Source: a virus
Strand: one strand, 5' to 3'
IMG/VR virus record: IMGVR_UViG_3300027832_000010
Location: 1 to 64,000 of that record
DNA length: 64,000 nucleotides
The position numbers and the translations under genes were made by a program. The notes under the pieces were generated by a model. That model was not told the origin of the DNA. It did no database searches and saw only the letters and a list, made by a program, of their open reading frames with translations. Within the stretch, counting starts at the first letter, position 1, and each line of letters begins with the position of its first letter. This document shows positions 22,608 to 30,916 of the stretch, in pieces.

Positions 22608-23597
22608 TTAAGCCTGCTGTTGACGTGCGCGGATCATCGCTAGGATGTCGCCTGCACCACCAGTTGCTGCCGGGGCAGGTGCTGCTTGTGCTACTGGAGC
22701 AGGTGCTGCTTGTGCTACTGGAGCAGGTGCTGCTTGTGCTACTGGAGCACTTTGGCTAGTTGCAGTTGCACCTACACTTGCGGCTTTCATAGGATCGCCT
22801 GTGCGAGCTTGCATACCGCTTGGTCGGAAGTATTGGCTCCAACGATCTGCATCATATGCTTCACCATCTACTGATGCTTCAAACATTTCTTTCATCACTT
22901 TAATAGCAACGTCGTCTGGCTTCTTAGGAAGGAAGTCATTCATGTTATACAATCCATGAGTCTGAACTGCTAACATTTCTGCATCACTCAGTGGACGATC
23001 TCTACGTGCCCAAGTGCTTGTACCATAGTCTGCGTATCCACCTTTAGACGTTTTGTTAAGACGGAAGTCTACGCCTGCAGTATAGTCTGTTGGTAATTCT
23101 TCCATGTCTGGATCCATTAATGCTGCTTTAATGATCTGGAAGATCTGAGGACCAATGATGAATCGTCGAATTGGATTTTCTGGCTTTTCTTCTTGCAAGG
23201 GATTTTCTGTTACAAACCCTTGGAAAATGTAAGAACGTTTTTTCCAGTACTTACGACCCATATCTTCTAATGAAGCGTCCTTAAACCAGCCGCGAACTTC
23301 CTGTAGAATAGGACATGCTTCGCCGTACATTTCCATACATGGAACTTGTACTTGTACAGGGCGTGAATCAGTTTCACCTTTAATGCCTGCAAATGGAAGT
23401 TTAATAATCAAACGCTCTTTCCAGAAGAAAGTGTTTTCAGTGTCGCCATCTGGAAGGAAACGCATCGTTGCCGATTCGCCTTCTTTAATATTCCAAAATG
23501 GGTAAATTGCGTTATCACCGCCGCCTTGGGTATTATTGCCCCCTGTGCGTGATTCTTGCTCTTTGAGCTTTGCTCGGATTTCTGCTAATGATGCCAT
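22608..23597 (-). CDS. gp32: gp32 single-stranded DNA-binding protein
   Basis: A 329-residue protein that coats ssDNA during replication. The core has YPFWNIKEGESATMRFLPDG and KYWKKRSYIFQGFV, typical of the gp32 OB-fold with its aromatic DNA-contact residues. VPCMEMYGEACP may correspond to the zinc site. Residues about 278-310 are three copies of APVAQAAP, and the tail ends DILAMIRARQQQA. T4 gp32 ends in a strongly acidic domain; here the tail is Ala/Pro/Gln-rich with two Arg. Transcription comes from the promoter at 23677-23705 with a roughly 70-nt leader. Confidence 0.88.
   Translation of the reverse strand: MASLAEIRAKLKEQESRTGGNNTQGGGDNAIYPFWNIKEGESATMRFLPDGDTENTFFWKERLIIKLPFAGIKGETDSRPVQVQVPCMEMYGEACPILQEVRGWFKDASLEDMGRKYWKKRSYIFQGFVTENPLQEEKPENPIRRFIIGPQIFQIIKAALMDPDMEELPTDYTAGVDFRLNKTSKGGYADYGTSTWARRDRPLSDAEMLAVQTHGLYNMNDFLPKKPDDVAIKVMKEMFEASVDGEAYDADRWSQYFRPSGMQARTGDPMKAASVGATATSQSAPVAQAAPAPVAQAAPAPVAQAAPAPAATGGAGDILAMIRARQQQA
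22675..22746. repeat. 24-bp tandem repeat in gp32
   Basis: Three nearly perfect copies of a 24-bp unit (GCAGGTGCTGCTTGTGCTAC plus TGGA on the plus strand) encode the APVAQAAP octapeptide repeat linking the gp32 core to its tail. Confidence 0.8.
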
Positions 23598-23676
23598 AGT
23601 TAATGCCTCCTAAAATGTTGCCTATGTGCAGTAGCGTTATTGCTACTAGTGCCTTAAAGTGTATAGCACAGTTACT

Positions 23677-23705
23677 ACTATACACTGATATTTAGCAGAC
23701 GTCAA
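23677..23705 (-). promoter_or_regulatory. Sigma70-type promoter of gp32
   Basis: Minus strand TTGACG (23705-23700), 17-bp spacer, TATAGT (23682-23677). Unlike the leaderless group, about 70 nt separate the predicted start from ATG 23597, and TAGGAGG lies just before that ATG. The longer leader could carry control of gp32, as T4 gp32 autoregulates its translation. Confidence 0.75.
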
Positions 23706-23734
23706 GTGATATCTGCTGAATTTTTGAATTTATT

Positions 23735-25258
23735 TTATATGCCTGATAGTCTACGGATACTGTTTAGTTCGTCGTCTTGTTCGACTGTTGGTTCCATCAT
23801 AGTTCCAGCAGTTGGTTCATCAAACTCAATTTCCTGTATTGCAGGGCCTGCATTAAGTTCTTCGTACTTTGCATTGATTGCTTCGATAAACGCTTTAGCC
23901 GGGTTAATGTATTGTTCGCCGTAGTCTTTTTCTATTGCTGTTAATATTGCTGTTTCGCCTTTTGGAAACTGTCCTGTTTCACGATCGAACATGCTAAGGA
24001 TGTATTCAGTCACTGGTGTCTTTTGTTCTTTTTCAAGTGTAATTTCATCACCGTCGGGGCCGTCAATCTTGTCGCCTTTTTTCTTGCCGTTCATTTTGGC
24101 CTGTTGCACTGCTTGTGCATATGCATTGCCTTCTTCAAAATCATCATCTTTAGATTCTGCAAACTGTCCCATCATTTCTTCAAATGCATTATTAATATCT
24201 GATTCATACGCTTTAACTCCGCCAGGTGACACTTCTGTGCCAACTCCAGAGACAGTATCAGCCTCACCTAGTAAATCTTCAGCTGTTAGTTCTTTTGCTC
24301 TTGTTGCTTCACTTACTAGTTTGTAGATGTATGGAAACACATCTGATAGTTCTTCGTTAAACTGTTTGATAGTTAATTGATCAATCCAGTTTTCTTTAAC
24401 ATCTGCAGGAACATCTTCCATAACTGCTACTTCAAAAGAACAAAATGCTTCTGCATAGTAGTTTGGTTTTTGTAGACTTTCGATAGTCTTTTTAACTGAC
24501 TTAATACGATCGTTTACTACACTAGTATACCCAGCTAAACTTTCTGCCATTACAGCACTGCGGCCCATGTAAGATTTAAACTTGCGGAGTTTATTCATTT
24601 CTTCTGATAAGCCAACAATGTGTGTACCAAAGTCATCAAATGGTTTGCCGCCTTCTGCTACGTGACGTGCCATTGCTCTTGCACCACTTAGATGCTTAAA
24701 TGGATATATGAAGCGCTCGCCGTCTGCGCTTTCAATATATATCTTTCCAATACTGCGTGTGCGGCCACCTGCAAGTTCTGTGTTAACACTTTCAGTATGT
24801 TTAACTACTATTCTTGCTCCATCAACCTTTTGATAGCTCACACGGTTTGTTCCGTACATCTTTGATTCACTCATTGTTTCTTCTCCGCGATTTTGTGCTA
24901 AAAATTTATAATCTCTTTTGTCGAGGTTTGACTTGTTTATGTTACGAGTGTCAAACGTCATTAATCTTTTCTTGCTAAACTGTCTAATTTCCTTTAGAAA
25001 ATTGTACCAATTTTGTTTTGTAATTTCGTCTTGTTCTGAAACAAAACTATCACTGTACATAATTTCAACACTTTTTTCAGATAAACTTATGCTAATTTTT
25101 CCTAAGTTTGCAGCACCTTCTTTGTAATCAAAATCAAAGAATCGTGCATCTGTAGGAACGTTAGTAACTTTGCCTTCGCCGTCACCTAACGTAACACTTG
25201 GAAACCGTCCACGTATTTTATTAAAAAGTTCTTCTGCTATTAGATCTAAATTTTTCAT
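23735..25258 (-). CDS. Large hypothetical protein, likely virion-associated
   Basis: 507 residues, no family recognised. The N-terminal 130 residues are strand-rich, the centre (about 140-340) is helical, and the C-terminal 150 residues are acidic and low-complexity (FAESKDDDFEEGN, KKKGDKIDGPDGDE, FDEPTAGTMMEPTVEQDD). The late-type box GATAAATA lies 7 nt before the ATG, and the gene sits between the terminase and gp32. A scaffold, internal head or DNA-associated virion role is possible. Two gaps in acidic content suggest flexible linkers. Confidence 0.6.
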   Translation of the reverse strand: MKNLDLIAEELFNKIRGRFPSVTLGDGEGKVTNVPTDARFFDFDYKEGAANLGKISISLSEKSVEIMYSDSFVSEQDEITKQNWYNFLKEIRQFSKKRLMTFDTRNINKSNLDKRDYKFLAQNRGEETMSESKMYGTNRVSYQKVDGARIVVKHTESVNTELAGGRTRSIGKIYIESADGERFIYPFKHLSGARAMARHVAEGGKPFDDFGTHIVGLSEEMNKLRKFKSYMGRSAVMAESLAGYTSVVNDRIKSVKKTIESLQKPNYYAEAFCSFEVAVMEDVPADVKENWIDQLTIKQFNEELSDVFPYIYKLVSEATRAKELTAEDLLGEADTVSGVGTEVSPGGVKAYESDINNAFEEMMGQFAESKDDDFEEGNAYAQAVQQAKMNGKKKGDKIDGPDGDEITLEKEQKTPVTEYILSMFDRETGQFPKGETAILTAIEKDYGEQYINPAKAFIEAINAKYEELNAGPAIQEIEFDEPTAGTMMEPTVEQDDELNSIRRLSGI

Positions 25259-25265
25259 TGTAATA

Positions 25266-25273
25266 TATTTATC
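25266..25273 (-). promoter_or_regulatory. Late promoter GATAAATA, 7 nt before ATG
   Basis: Minus-strand GATAAATA (25273-25266), seven bases, ATG 25258. It overlaps the stop codon of the terminase C-terminal gene. A transcript would have a leader of about 2 nt. Confidence 0.6.
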
Positions 25274-26669
25274 AATAGTTTGTGCTTATGAAGATTGGCA
25301 TTGGTGCATCGTAATCTTCCATATTTTCAGCTTGTGTAAACGTGTTATAGATTCTAGGATCCCAATCTTTTAATACCGCCATCATTCTTATAGCAAGCAG
25401 TGTGGCACTAACAAGATCATCACTTTGTCCTGCTTTTGATTGATAACTTGATCCTGTTGCAACAAAGTTTTTAAGCTCAGATATAAATGGCTTACTGTGT
25501 ATAATCATTTTGTCATTTTCAAGCATAGTTTTAAGTCTACTACAAGCAGTAATTTTACTACCATGTGTAGTGTTGAAACCTTTACGGAATTTCCTGACGT
25601 GCCCTTTTCTAATTGGTTCGCTCACAAATAGACCTGGAATGTTCTCTTCACCAAAGTCGTTTATAACGATTAGTGCTGCTTCGCCGATACCGTTGTTTTC
25701 AACACTCCAGTAAATTCCGTTCTGGTTCCCTGTTTCCTGTGCAAGGTACTTACATATATCTGCAAGCACTCTTATCTGCCCGGGAATAGCAGTGGTGTTA
25801 TGTTGCCATTCTGCAACTTGTTCATAACTTGGTAATTCAAATACTTGTATTGCAGCATTGTCGCCACCTGTGCCCATACTCGGATCAAGTGCTACTGCAT
25901 ACGTATATTGGCTTGTAGGTTTCTTATACCAGCGTGTTTGTCCCATATTAACTAGCGGAGTATCACCTGCCATGGTAGCAAGTTTAATGCTGCTAACAAG
26001 TGTTTCGTCAAATACTAGGAATTCACAGTCGTATTCACGACGGAATCGTTCTTCGCCGATACGTCCTAGTTCTTCCTGTTTCCATTTTTCATCTCTATCT
26101 GGATGTTCTGTCCAATAACTACGGAAGCTGTGGAAGCCGTTAATTCCTAATTCTTGTTCATTGCCGTGCTCGTCAAACTTATCTTCTGCCTGTTTCCAAA
26201 TAGTAGCAAATGTATCTTCATCTGAGTTTGGTGTGCTTGTAAGAATAGCACGGCCACCAGTTGCTAGTGTAGGAGATATTGATGTCCAAAAGTCTGTAGC
26301 TACGTTAGGCTGCACAAACGCAAATTCGTCGCATTGATGAGAGTTAATATTATTTGCAATTATTACATGATTTTCTGCATTAAATATTTCATAAGTATCT
26401 TCTAAAACCAAGTATGTTAAGTCTGCGACAGTTTTAACAGTAGTGTGCGAATCTACCTCGTCACCTACACATATATCATTTACTTTTGTTTCTGTGCCAT
26501 TAATAAAAAACCGATGTTCTAACGTTGCAGTAACAAACGTACTGTCTGTAAATGTTATTTTACAAGATTCTTTATTTGCATTTTCATTTAAGAAAATGCC
26601 TTCAAAGTCTTCCCACCCGTTAGGAGTTAATATTTGATATTCTGTATTAGGTGCGTATATTTGTTTCAT
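25272..26669 (-). CDS. gp17: Terminase large subunit, C-terminal part with long C-intein
   Basis: 465 residues. Residues 1-112 are the C-intein and include TLEHRFFING (block B-like His), then ENHVIIANNINSHQ at the splice end. The last intein residue is Gln112, not Asn. Cys113 is +1 and begins CDEFAFVQP, the Walker B Asp-Glu of the packaging ATPase. The C-extein continues with TSTPNSDEDTF (coupling motif) and the RNase H-like nuclease: VALDPSMGTGGDNAA (first Asp), IYWSVENNGIGEAAL and DDLVSATLLA. AGGAG lies 4 nt before ATG 26669, which overlaps the endonuclease end by 23 nt. Confidence 0.92.
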   Translation of the reverse strand: MKQIYAPNTEYQILTPNGWEDFEGIFLNENANKESCKITFTDSTFVTATLEHRFFINGTETKVNDICVGDEVDSHTTVKTVADLTYLVLEDTYEIFNAENHVIIANNINSHQCDEFAFVQPNVATDFWTSISPTLATGGRAILTSTPNSDEDTFATIWKQAEDKFDEHGNEQELGINGFHSFRSYWTEHPDRDEKWKQEELGRIGEERFRREYDCEFLVFDETLVSSIKLATMAGDTPLVNMGQTRWYKKPTSQYTYAVALDPSMGTGGDNAAIQVFELPSYEQVAEWQHNTTAIPGQIRVLADICKYLAQETGNQNGIYWSVENNGIGEAALIVINDFGEENIPGLFVSEPIRKGHVRKFRKGFNTTHGSKITACSRLKTMLENDKMIIHSKPFISELKNFVATGSSYQSKAGQSDDLVSATLLAIRMMAVLKDWDPRIYNTFTQAENMEDYDAPMPIFISTNY

Positions 26670-27543
26670 TAAACTCCTTTACCAATCTTGCTCCGCTTAC
26701 TGGTGCTGATTCATGCATATCGGTATTAATCATCTTAGCAAACATGTTAAACTCGTACAATGATTTATCAATAGTATAACTAGCGTTAGTTAACAATAGC
26801 CCTATTGTAATACTACATGCACTGTGTTTTGATACGTTTTCTTTCCACGGAAGCATTTGTAAATTATGTACACTTCCTATAAGCAACGGACTAACATGAT
26901 CTTTGTATCCTTGCATGATAGAAAATATATGGTCTATGTGATACGCTCCGGCGACTCCCGCAAGTCCAGTTTTATAACCTAATGTTATTGCTGACCTGTG
27001 CTGTTCGGTGACATACGTTACTATTGACTTATAACGATAAAACTCATTACGTTGTGACGGTTCTAATATAAGACCATTAGCTGCTTTTGTTGCGTTACCT
27101 TTAGTAATTGCAAGAGTTGCTAATTGCGAATAACCGTTACGGCCAAACGCGTCGATATTGCTCATATGCGTTGCTCTAGTTTTTTGACCTTTTTTACTAT
27201 ATCCGCTAATGCCATCGGCGTCTAGCTTAGATAGTGTTTGTCGGGCAGTAACTTGCGATGTTTCGTAAGCAGTTAATCCAGTAACATCGTCAATTGTACT
27301 TAGTCCTTTTTTAATGTTTGCTGTTCGTGCATTGCTAACTCCCCGAACCCCCGGGTGTAGCTTGTCGTACTCTGCTACGCTCATGCATAACACCCGCTCA
27401 ATGTACGATGTCTTAATCATACTAAGACGTTCGTTGCTCACAGGACATAATATATAATCTATGCCTGATTGTAATGACAATTCGTACAAGTGCGCGTTAC
27501 GTCTTCGATTTCGTTTCTTAAATGCTTGTATTTTTATATCCAT
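26647..27543 (-). CDS. HNH homing endonuclease between terminase halves
   Basis: 298 residues. The catalytic part near residue 200 has AYHIDHIFSIMQG, then NLQMLPWKENVSKHSA: the His-x-Asp-His, Asn and Asn/Lys of an HNH nuclease. The basic N-terminus (KKRNRRRNAHLYEL) and repeats such as ARQTLSKLDADGISGYSKKG and ARTANIKKGLSTIDDVTG probably read DNA. It would spread the split intein to intein-free terminase genes. The start ATG 27543 is chosen because a perfect TATAAATA lies four bases upstream; the open frame extends 10 codons more. Confidence 0.85.
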   Translation of the reverse strand: MDIKIQAFKKRNRRRNAHLYELSLQSGIDYILCPVSNERLSMIKTSYIERVLCMSVAEYDKLHPGVRGVSNARTANIKKGLSTIDDVTGLTAYETSQVTARQTLSKLDADGISGYSKKGQKTRATHMSNIDAFGRNGYSQLATLAITKGNATKAANGLILEPSQRNEFYRYKSIVTYVTEQHRSAITLGYKTGLAGVAGAYHIDHIFSIMQGYKDHVSPLLIGSVHNLQMLPWKENVSKHSACSITIGLLLTNASYTIDKSLYEFNMFAKMINTDMHESAPVSGARLVKEFNETNIRT

Positions 27544-27547
27544 ACTG

Positions 27548-27555
27548 TATTTATA
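27548..27555 (-). promoter_or_regulatory. Late promoter TATAAATA, 4 nt before ATG
   Basis: Minus-strand perfect T4 late box (27555-27548), CAGT, then ATG 27543 of the endonuclease. It gives the mobile gene its own late, probably leaderless, transcript. Confidence 0.75.
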
Positions 27556-27569
27556 CAAATGCAAACTTA

Positions 27570-28208
27570 TCACACGATAATTATGTTAGGGTTGTGTAGC
27601 CTAATGTACAAATCTCGAAGAGTTATATCTTCTTCAACAAGGGTATGCTTATTACGAACTTTAACAGTAGTTGTATCACCATCTAAACAATAGAGTAACG
27701 AGATACTCATACCACGTCCTGTGTTGCCTGTTGTAGTAGCACTAACAATACGACTTCCATTTTCAAATTCGATTGAGCCTTTGTTGTAGTTAGTAACACC
27801 TGCTCTAATGTGATCTGGGCATAACTCATAAATGTAACGGATGCGCTGCATAATCTCTTGCGCACCTGTGTACTTGTGTGCAGCAATAAGGATTGTTTGA
27901 TCGGGTACAAACATTGCATACCATGCTAAGTAGATTGCCGCACATGTAGTCTTGCCTGTTTGACGAGGTAACATGTTGATATTAAAGCGAAAATTATGAT
28001 AACTTTGTAACAAGCGTTCTTGATACTCATACGGATCAAATAGCAACTTGCCTTTTACTGGATGTTGTATGTATGCAAACTTACGAGCAAAATACAAATA
28101 GCCGTCTACAGGATCCATACACTTAAAAAGGTCAGCAATCTGCGCTTCAGTAAACGTTTCCTGCCTGTTTGCTTTTTTAATTAATACGCCGTCTAATGAT
28201 TTTGCCAT
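27570..28208 (-). CDS. gp17: Terminase large subunit, N-terminal part with short N-intein
   Basis: 212 residues: N-extein 1-173, N-intein 174-212. The extein has LLFDPYEYQERLLQSY (adenine-binding Q-type region), MLPRQTGKTT (Walker A near 81-88) and GRGMSISLLY just before the junction. The intein begins CLDGDTTT and continues TLRDLYIRL, then stops after 39 residues. Such short N-inteins are known from atypically split TerL inteins such as AceL-TerL. After trans-splicing the ATPase would be 526 residues, near T4 gp17 (610) and shorter homologues. Confidence 0.92.
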   Translation of the reverse strand: MAKSLDGVLIKKANRQETFTEAQIADLFKCMDPVDGYLYFARKFAYIQHPVKGKLLFDPYEYQERLLQSYHNFRFNINMLPRQTGKTTCAAIYLAWYAMFVPDQTILIAAHKYTGAQEIMQRIRYIYELCPDHIRAGVTNYNKGSIEFENGSRIVSATTTGNTGRGMSISLLYCLDGDTTTVKVRNKHTLVEEDITLRDLYIRLHNPNIIIV

Positions 28209-28216
28209 ACGTTTAT

Positions 28217-28567
28217 TTAACCTATTTTATCACTGTAATATCCGATGTCGAAGCGCAGATCAAATAGCTTGCGTCTATCTTGTTGGATTAAAATATGCGT
28301 AGGAGCAGCATGTTTGCCGTATCTAGGCTCGCTCCATAACCATTCATATTGCAAACTAGTATCTAGCTTACTACAAAGTTTCTTTAACCGTCTACGATTA
28401 TAGTTGGGCACAATGTAAACAATTGCTTGGTTATTTTCTAAGTGTTCCCACTTCCCACACCATCGTGTAACTTTAATTTCGCCCTTTTTCCACGCTGCTG
28501 CGCTCCAAGGACAAACAGGCTTTATACTATCAAAGTATGCTGTCCAATTAATATCGTCTTTTACCAT
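28217..28567 (-). CDS. Hypothetical protein before the terminase
   Basis: A 116-residue, Trp-rich and basic protein (CPWSAAAWKKGEIKVTRWCGKWEHL, QYEWLWSEPRYGKH, RRKLFDLRFDIGYY). No domain recognised. A late promoter box precedes its ATG and the terminase follows after 8 nt, so it belongs to the late packaging unit. Confidence 0.6.
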   Translation of the reverse strand: MVKDDINWTAYFDSIKPVCPWSAAAWKKGEIKVTRWCGKWEHLENNQAIVYIVPNYNRRRLKKLCSKLDTSLQYEWLWSEPRYGKHAAPTHILIQQDRRKLFDLRFDIGYYSDKIG

Positions 28568-28572
28568 ATAAC

Positions 28573-28580
28573 TATTTACT
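28573..28580 (-). promoter_or_regulatory. Late promoter AGTAAATA, 5 nt before ATG
   Basis: Minus-strand AGTAAATA (28580-28573), GTTAT, ATG 28567. The first two bases depart from TATAAATA but spacing to the start codon matches the other late starts. Confidence 0.55.
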
Positions 28581-28582
28581 CA

Positions 28583-28609
28583 AGCAAATAGGCCCCGAAT
28601 GACCTATTT
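28583..28609 (-). terminator. Hairpin after the repeat-rich virion gene
   Basis: CAAATAGG and CCTATTTG form a perfect 8-bp stem around a roughly 10-nt loop, about 35 nt after the stop of the gene at 28644. There is no T-run, so termination strength is doubtful. Confidence 0.4.
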
Positions 28610-28643
28610 GGTTAGTACATCTAATTACTAAGACTTACTATTT

Positions 28644-30380
28644 TTACTTGCCGCGGCCACGTCCAGCCATTAACTTGTCTTTACCACGTCCGGCCATTAC
28701 TTTACCACGACCTTCAGCAGTTTTTGTATCTTCAACTTTCTTTTTACCACGTCCACGTCCGGCCATTACTTTACCACGACCTTCAGCAGTTTTTGTATCT
28801 TCAACTTTCTTTTTACCGCGGCCACGGCCTTCAGTAGTTTTCTTCTCAGTCAAAGCTGCCCAAAGTTGAGTTTTAATTGATTCAACTGCCATTGCGTTGT
28901 CACCGTCTTGTGCTTTAGCATATGCTTTCTTAGGACGGTTAAGACCACCAGCTAAGTCATTGAGCATATAATTAGCATCTTTATATTCTTCGTCTGGACT
29001 GTTGTCCCACTCTGCAACTACTGCATCATATTCAGAGGTGTCTTCACTGCATGACATTTCTTCATGTACGTAGCCGCAAACGCTGCAAGGTTTTCCTGGG
29101 CCTTCCATTTCGTCGCCGCCTACCATATTAATAAAGTCAGCCATGTTATCTTGATTAGGTGCCGCTGCTCCCATTGGAGGCGTCGGTGCCATCATACTAC
29201 TTACAGGTGCTGCATCTGACATACCTGCATTTTTTAGCAGCTTCATTAGTTCTGCAACTTGATCAGCAGTGTCAGCTGTCATTGATACATTCATTGAAGC
29301 TGATTCGTTCATTGCTTTTTTCATGTTATAGTCCTTACTTTGATTTTGTTGTGTTGGTGCTGTTGCCGGCTTGCCACCATTTGGTGCTCTTCCAAGAATA
29401 AATTGATCGTTGATGTCCGGCTTGCCGCCGGCGCGTGTTAACCATTCTTGATCTTCCGGGCTTAGTTTTGAAAACTTATCTGCGTCTGCCCCAGCATACG
29501 GATTTGGTGTTTTCGGAGCTGCTGGAGGTGTTGCTGCTGTTGCTGCCGGATCTGCTTCATCTGGGTTATTACCTGCTGGAGGTGTTGCTGCTGTTGCTGC
29601 CGGATCTGCTTCATCTGGGTTATTACCTGCTGGAGGTGTTGCTGCTGTTGCTGCTGGTGTTGCTGCTGGTGTTGCTGCTGGTGTTGCTGCTGGTGTTGCT
29701 GCTGGTTCCGCTGCTGCTGGTCCACCTGATTTTGCTATCAGTGCTTTAATAGTGTTAGGACCAGTTTGTCCATCGGCTTTTAAACCGTTCGCCTTTTGGA
29801 AATCTTGTACAGCTTTAAATACACCGTTACCGTATATACCATCAATTTTACCTGGATCAAACCCAGCACGTGATAATGCGGTTTGTACAGTTTTAACTTG
29901 ATCCATTGGCTGCTTGCCGCCATCTTGGTAATCTTTCATCAAGTTAGCTGATGTGATTTGACCTAACTTAGCAGGTAAGTTACTAGTTTGTTGTCCAGGA
30001 CGTGCTGGTGGTGCTGTTGGGCCTCGACCACGCCGTTTGGGCGCTGCTGGTTCCGCTGCTGCTGGTTCCGCTGCTGCTGGGTTAATTTTTGCCAATGTGC
30101 TGTTAAGTCTTTGTAACTCAGTGCCACTCATTTCAGCTCGTAAATCAGCAGTAAGATCTGCGTTTCTATACATAGTTTTATATACATCAGACACGCTTTT
30201 AAATTCTTCAGGTGATTTAATCTGAGCCAATGCTTTCATTATAGCCTGTTCATCTGTTCCAAATGTTTTGCCAGAGCCTGCATTATAGAGGCCTTTTGCT
30301 AATTCCTGTGCGGATGCCTCCAATAGTGTATATTCGCTATATAAATTTGTAATATTAATAAAATCTTTAATATCGCTCAT
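28644..30380 (-). CDS. Repeat-rich protein with peptidoglycan-binding domain and RG-rich tail
   Basis: 578 residues. Residues about 155-215 form a peptidoglycan-binding-1 domain (VKTVQTALSRAGFDPGKIDG, then FQKANGLKADGQTGPNTI). It is followed by TPAA repeats and two 18-residue repeats containing AGNNPDEADPAAT. A CxxC...C cluster (CSVCGYVHEEMSC) lies near 440. The last 60 residues are basic repeats of GRGRGKKKVEDTKTAEGRGK. The first 100 residues are helical. The mix suggests a virion protein that touches cell wall and nucleic acid, perhaps injected; no lytic active site is visible. Confidence 0.65.
   Translation of the reverse strand: MSDIKDFINITNLYSEYTLLEASAQELAKGLYNAGSGKTFGTDEQAIMKALAQIKSPEEFKSVSDVYKTMYRNADLTADLRAEMSGTELQRLNSTLAKINPAAAEPAAAEPAAPKRRGRGPTAPPARPGQQTSNLPAKLGQITSANLMKDYQDGGKQPMDQVKTVQTALSRAGFDPGKIDGIYGNGVFKAVQDFQKANGLKADGQTGPNTIKALIAKSGGPAAAEPAATPAATPAATPAATPAATAATPPAGNNPDEADPAATAATPPAGNNPDEADPAATAATPPAAPKTPNPYAGADADKFSKLSPEDQEWLTRAGGKPDINDQFILGRAPNGGKPATAPTQQNQSKDYNMKKAMNESASMNVSMTADTADQVAELMKLLKNAGMSDAAPVSSMMAPTPPMGAAAPNQDNMADFINMVGGDEMEGPGKPCSVCGYVHEEMSCSEDTSEYDAVVAEWDNSPDEEYKDANYMLNDLAGGLNRPKKAYAKAQDGDNAMAVESIKTQLWAALTEKKTTEGRGRGKKKVEDTKTAEGRGKVMAGRGRGKKKVEDTKTAEGRGKVMAGRGKDKLMAGRGRGK
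28655..28830. repeat. DNA repeat encoding the RG-rich tail
   Basis: Two long, nearly identical segments (about 69 bp each) containing the plus-strand words CCACGACCTTCAGCAG and TCTTCAACTTTCTTTTTACC encode the repeated basic tail of the preceding protein. Confidence 0.7.
29521..29705. repeat. 54-bp and 12-bp tandem repeats
   Basis: A 54-bp unit begins at 29521, 29575 and, partially, 29629; after it a 12-bp unit (GTTGCTGCTGGT) repeats about five times to 29705. They encode the Ala/Pro-rich linker of the protein at 28644. The repeats are in frame and have no spacer structure of a CRISPR. Confidence 0.85.
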
Positions 30381-30895
30381 GATATTTCACCTTTCGGTGC
30401 TGCTGCCATTGGGTCAATGTCGCGTTCTTTACGAGACATTTCTAATTCTTTTAACAAGCTCATTATACGTTCGCCGCCTACGTCTGCCTGTGCGCTTTCA
30501 CCGCCCATATCTTCAGTTGCTAAAAGTGCTTCATATGGCTTATTGTCTGCTGCTTCCTCTTGCTGAGCCTCAACAGGATCACCTTCGCCACGTACAATAA
30601 GGTAACTATGCGGAATTCTGCAATTGTCAACTAGGTAATGTTCAAGTACGTGTGCAGTAACAGGATACTTTAATTCTGCTTCGTAATGTGTAACTTCCAT
30701 ATTTTGTAATCTTGGAAAGTCTGCAGGCTTTGCTGTAATTGGAGCTCTCTTGCCGGCGCTCAGTTTTATTACTTCGTACTTTGCTAAACTGGCCTTCATA
30801 CGATCTACAAATCCTTCGGGTACCTCGCCTGCTACTCGGATTTTAAATTTGTAAGTTTTTGTAGACTCGGTTAACAATTCTTTAAATGATTTCAT
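30377..30895 (-). CDS. Putative head-associated protein
   Basis: 172 residues. It opens MKSFKELLTE, an N-terminal form common on virion and prohead proteins of marine T4-like phages, followed by an alpha/beta domain (YKFKIRVAGEVPEGFVDRMK, VTHYEAELKYPVTAHVLEHY) resembling a small ferredoxin-like fold. The C-terminal 60 residues are acidic and flexible. It lies between the small terminase and the repeat-rich protein, overlapping the latter by 4 nt. Function unknown. Confidence 0.6.
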   Translation of the reverse strand: MKSFKELLTESTKTYKFKIRVAGEVPEGFVDRMKASLAKYEVIKLSAGKRAPITAKPADFPRLQNMEVTHYEAELKYPVTAHVLEHYLVDNCRIPHSYLIVRGEGDPVEAQQEEAADNKPYEALLATEDMGGESAQADVGGERIMSLLKELEMSRKERDIDPMAAAPKGEIS

Positions 30896-30916
30896 GACAT
30901 GGGTTCCCTGTTATAC

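Noticed and set aside
29521-29705. CRISPR-like regular repeats
   Set aside because: Repeats are directly adjacent and in frame with no unique spacers, and they encode an Ala/Pro linker.
28648-29749. Plus-strand Pro/Leu-rich frames opposite the repeat-rich protein
   Set aside because: They are antisense shadows of GC-rich codon repeats in the minus-strand gene.
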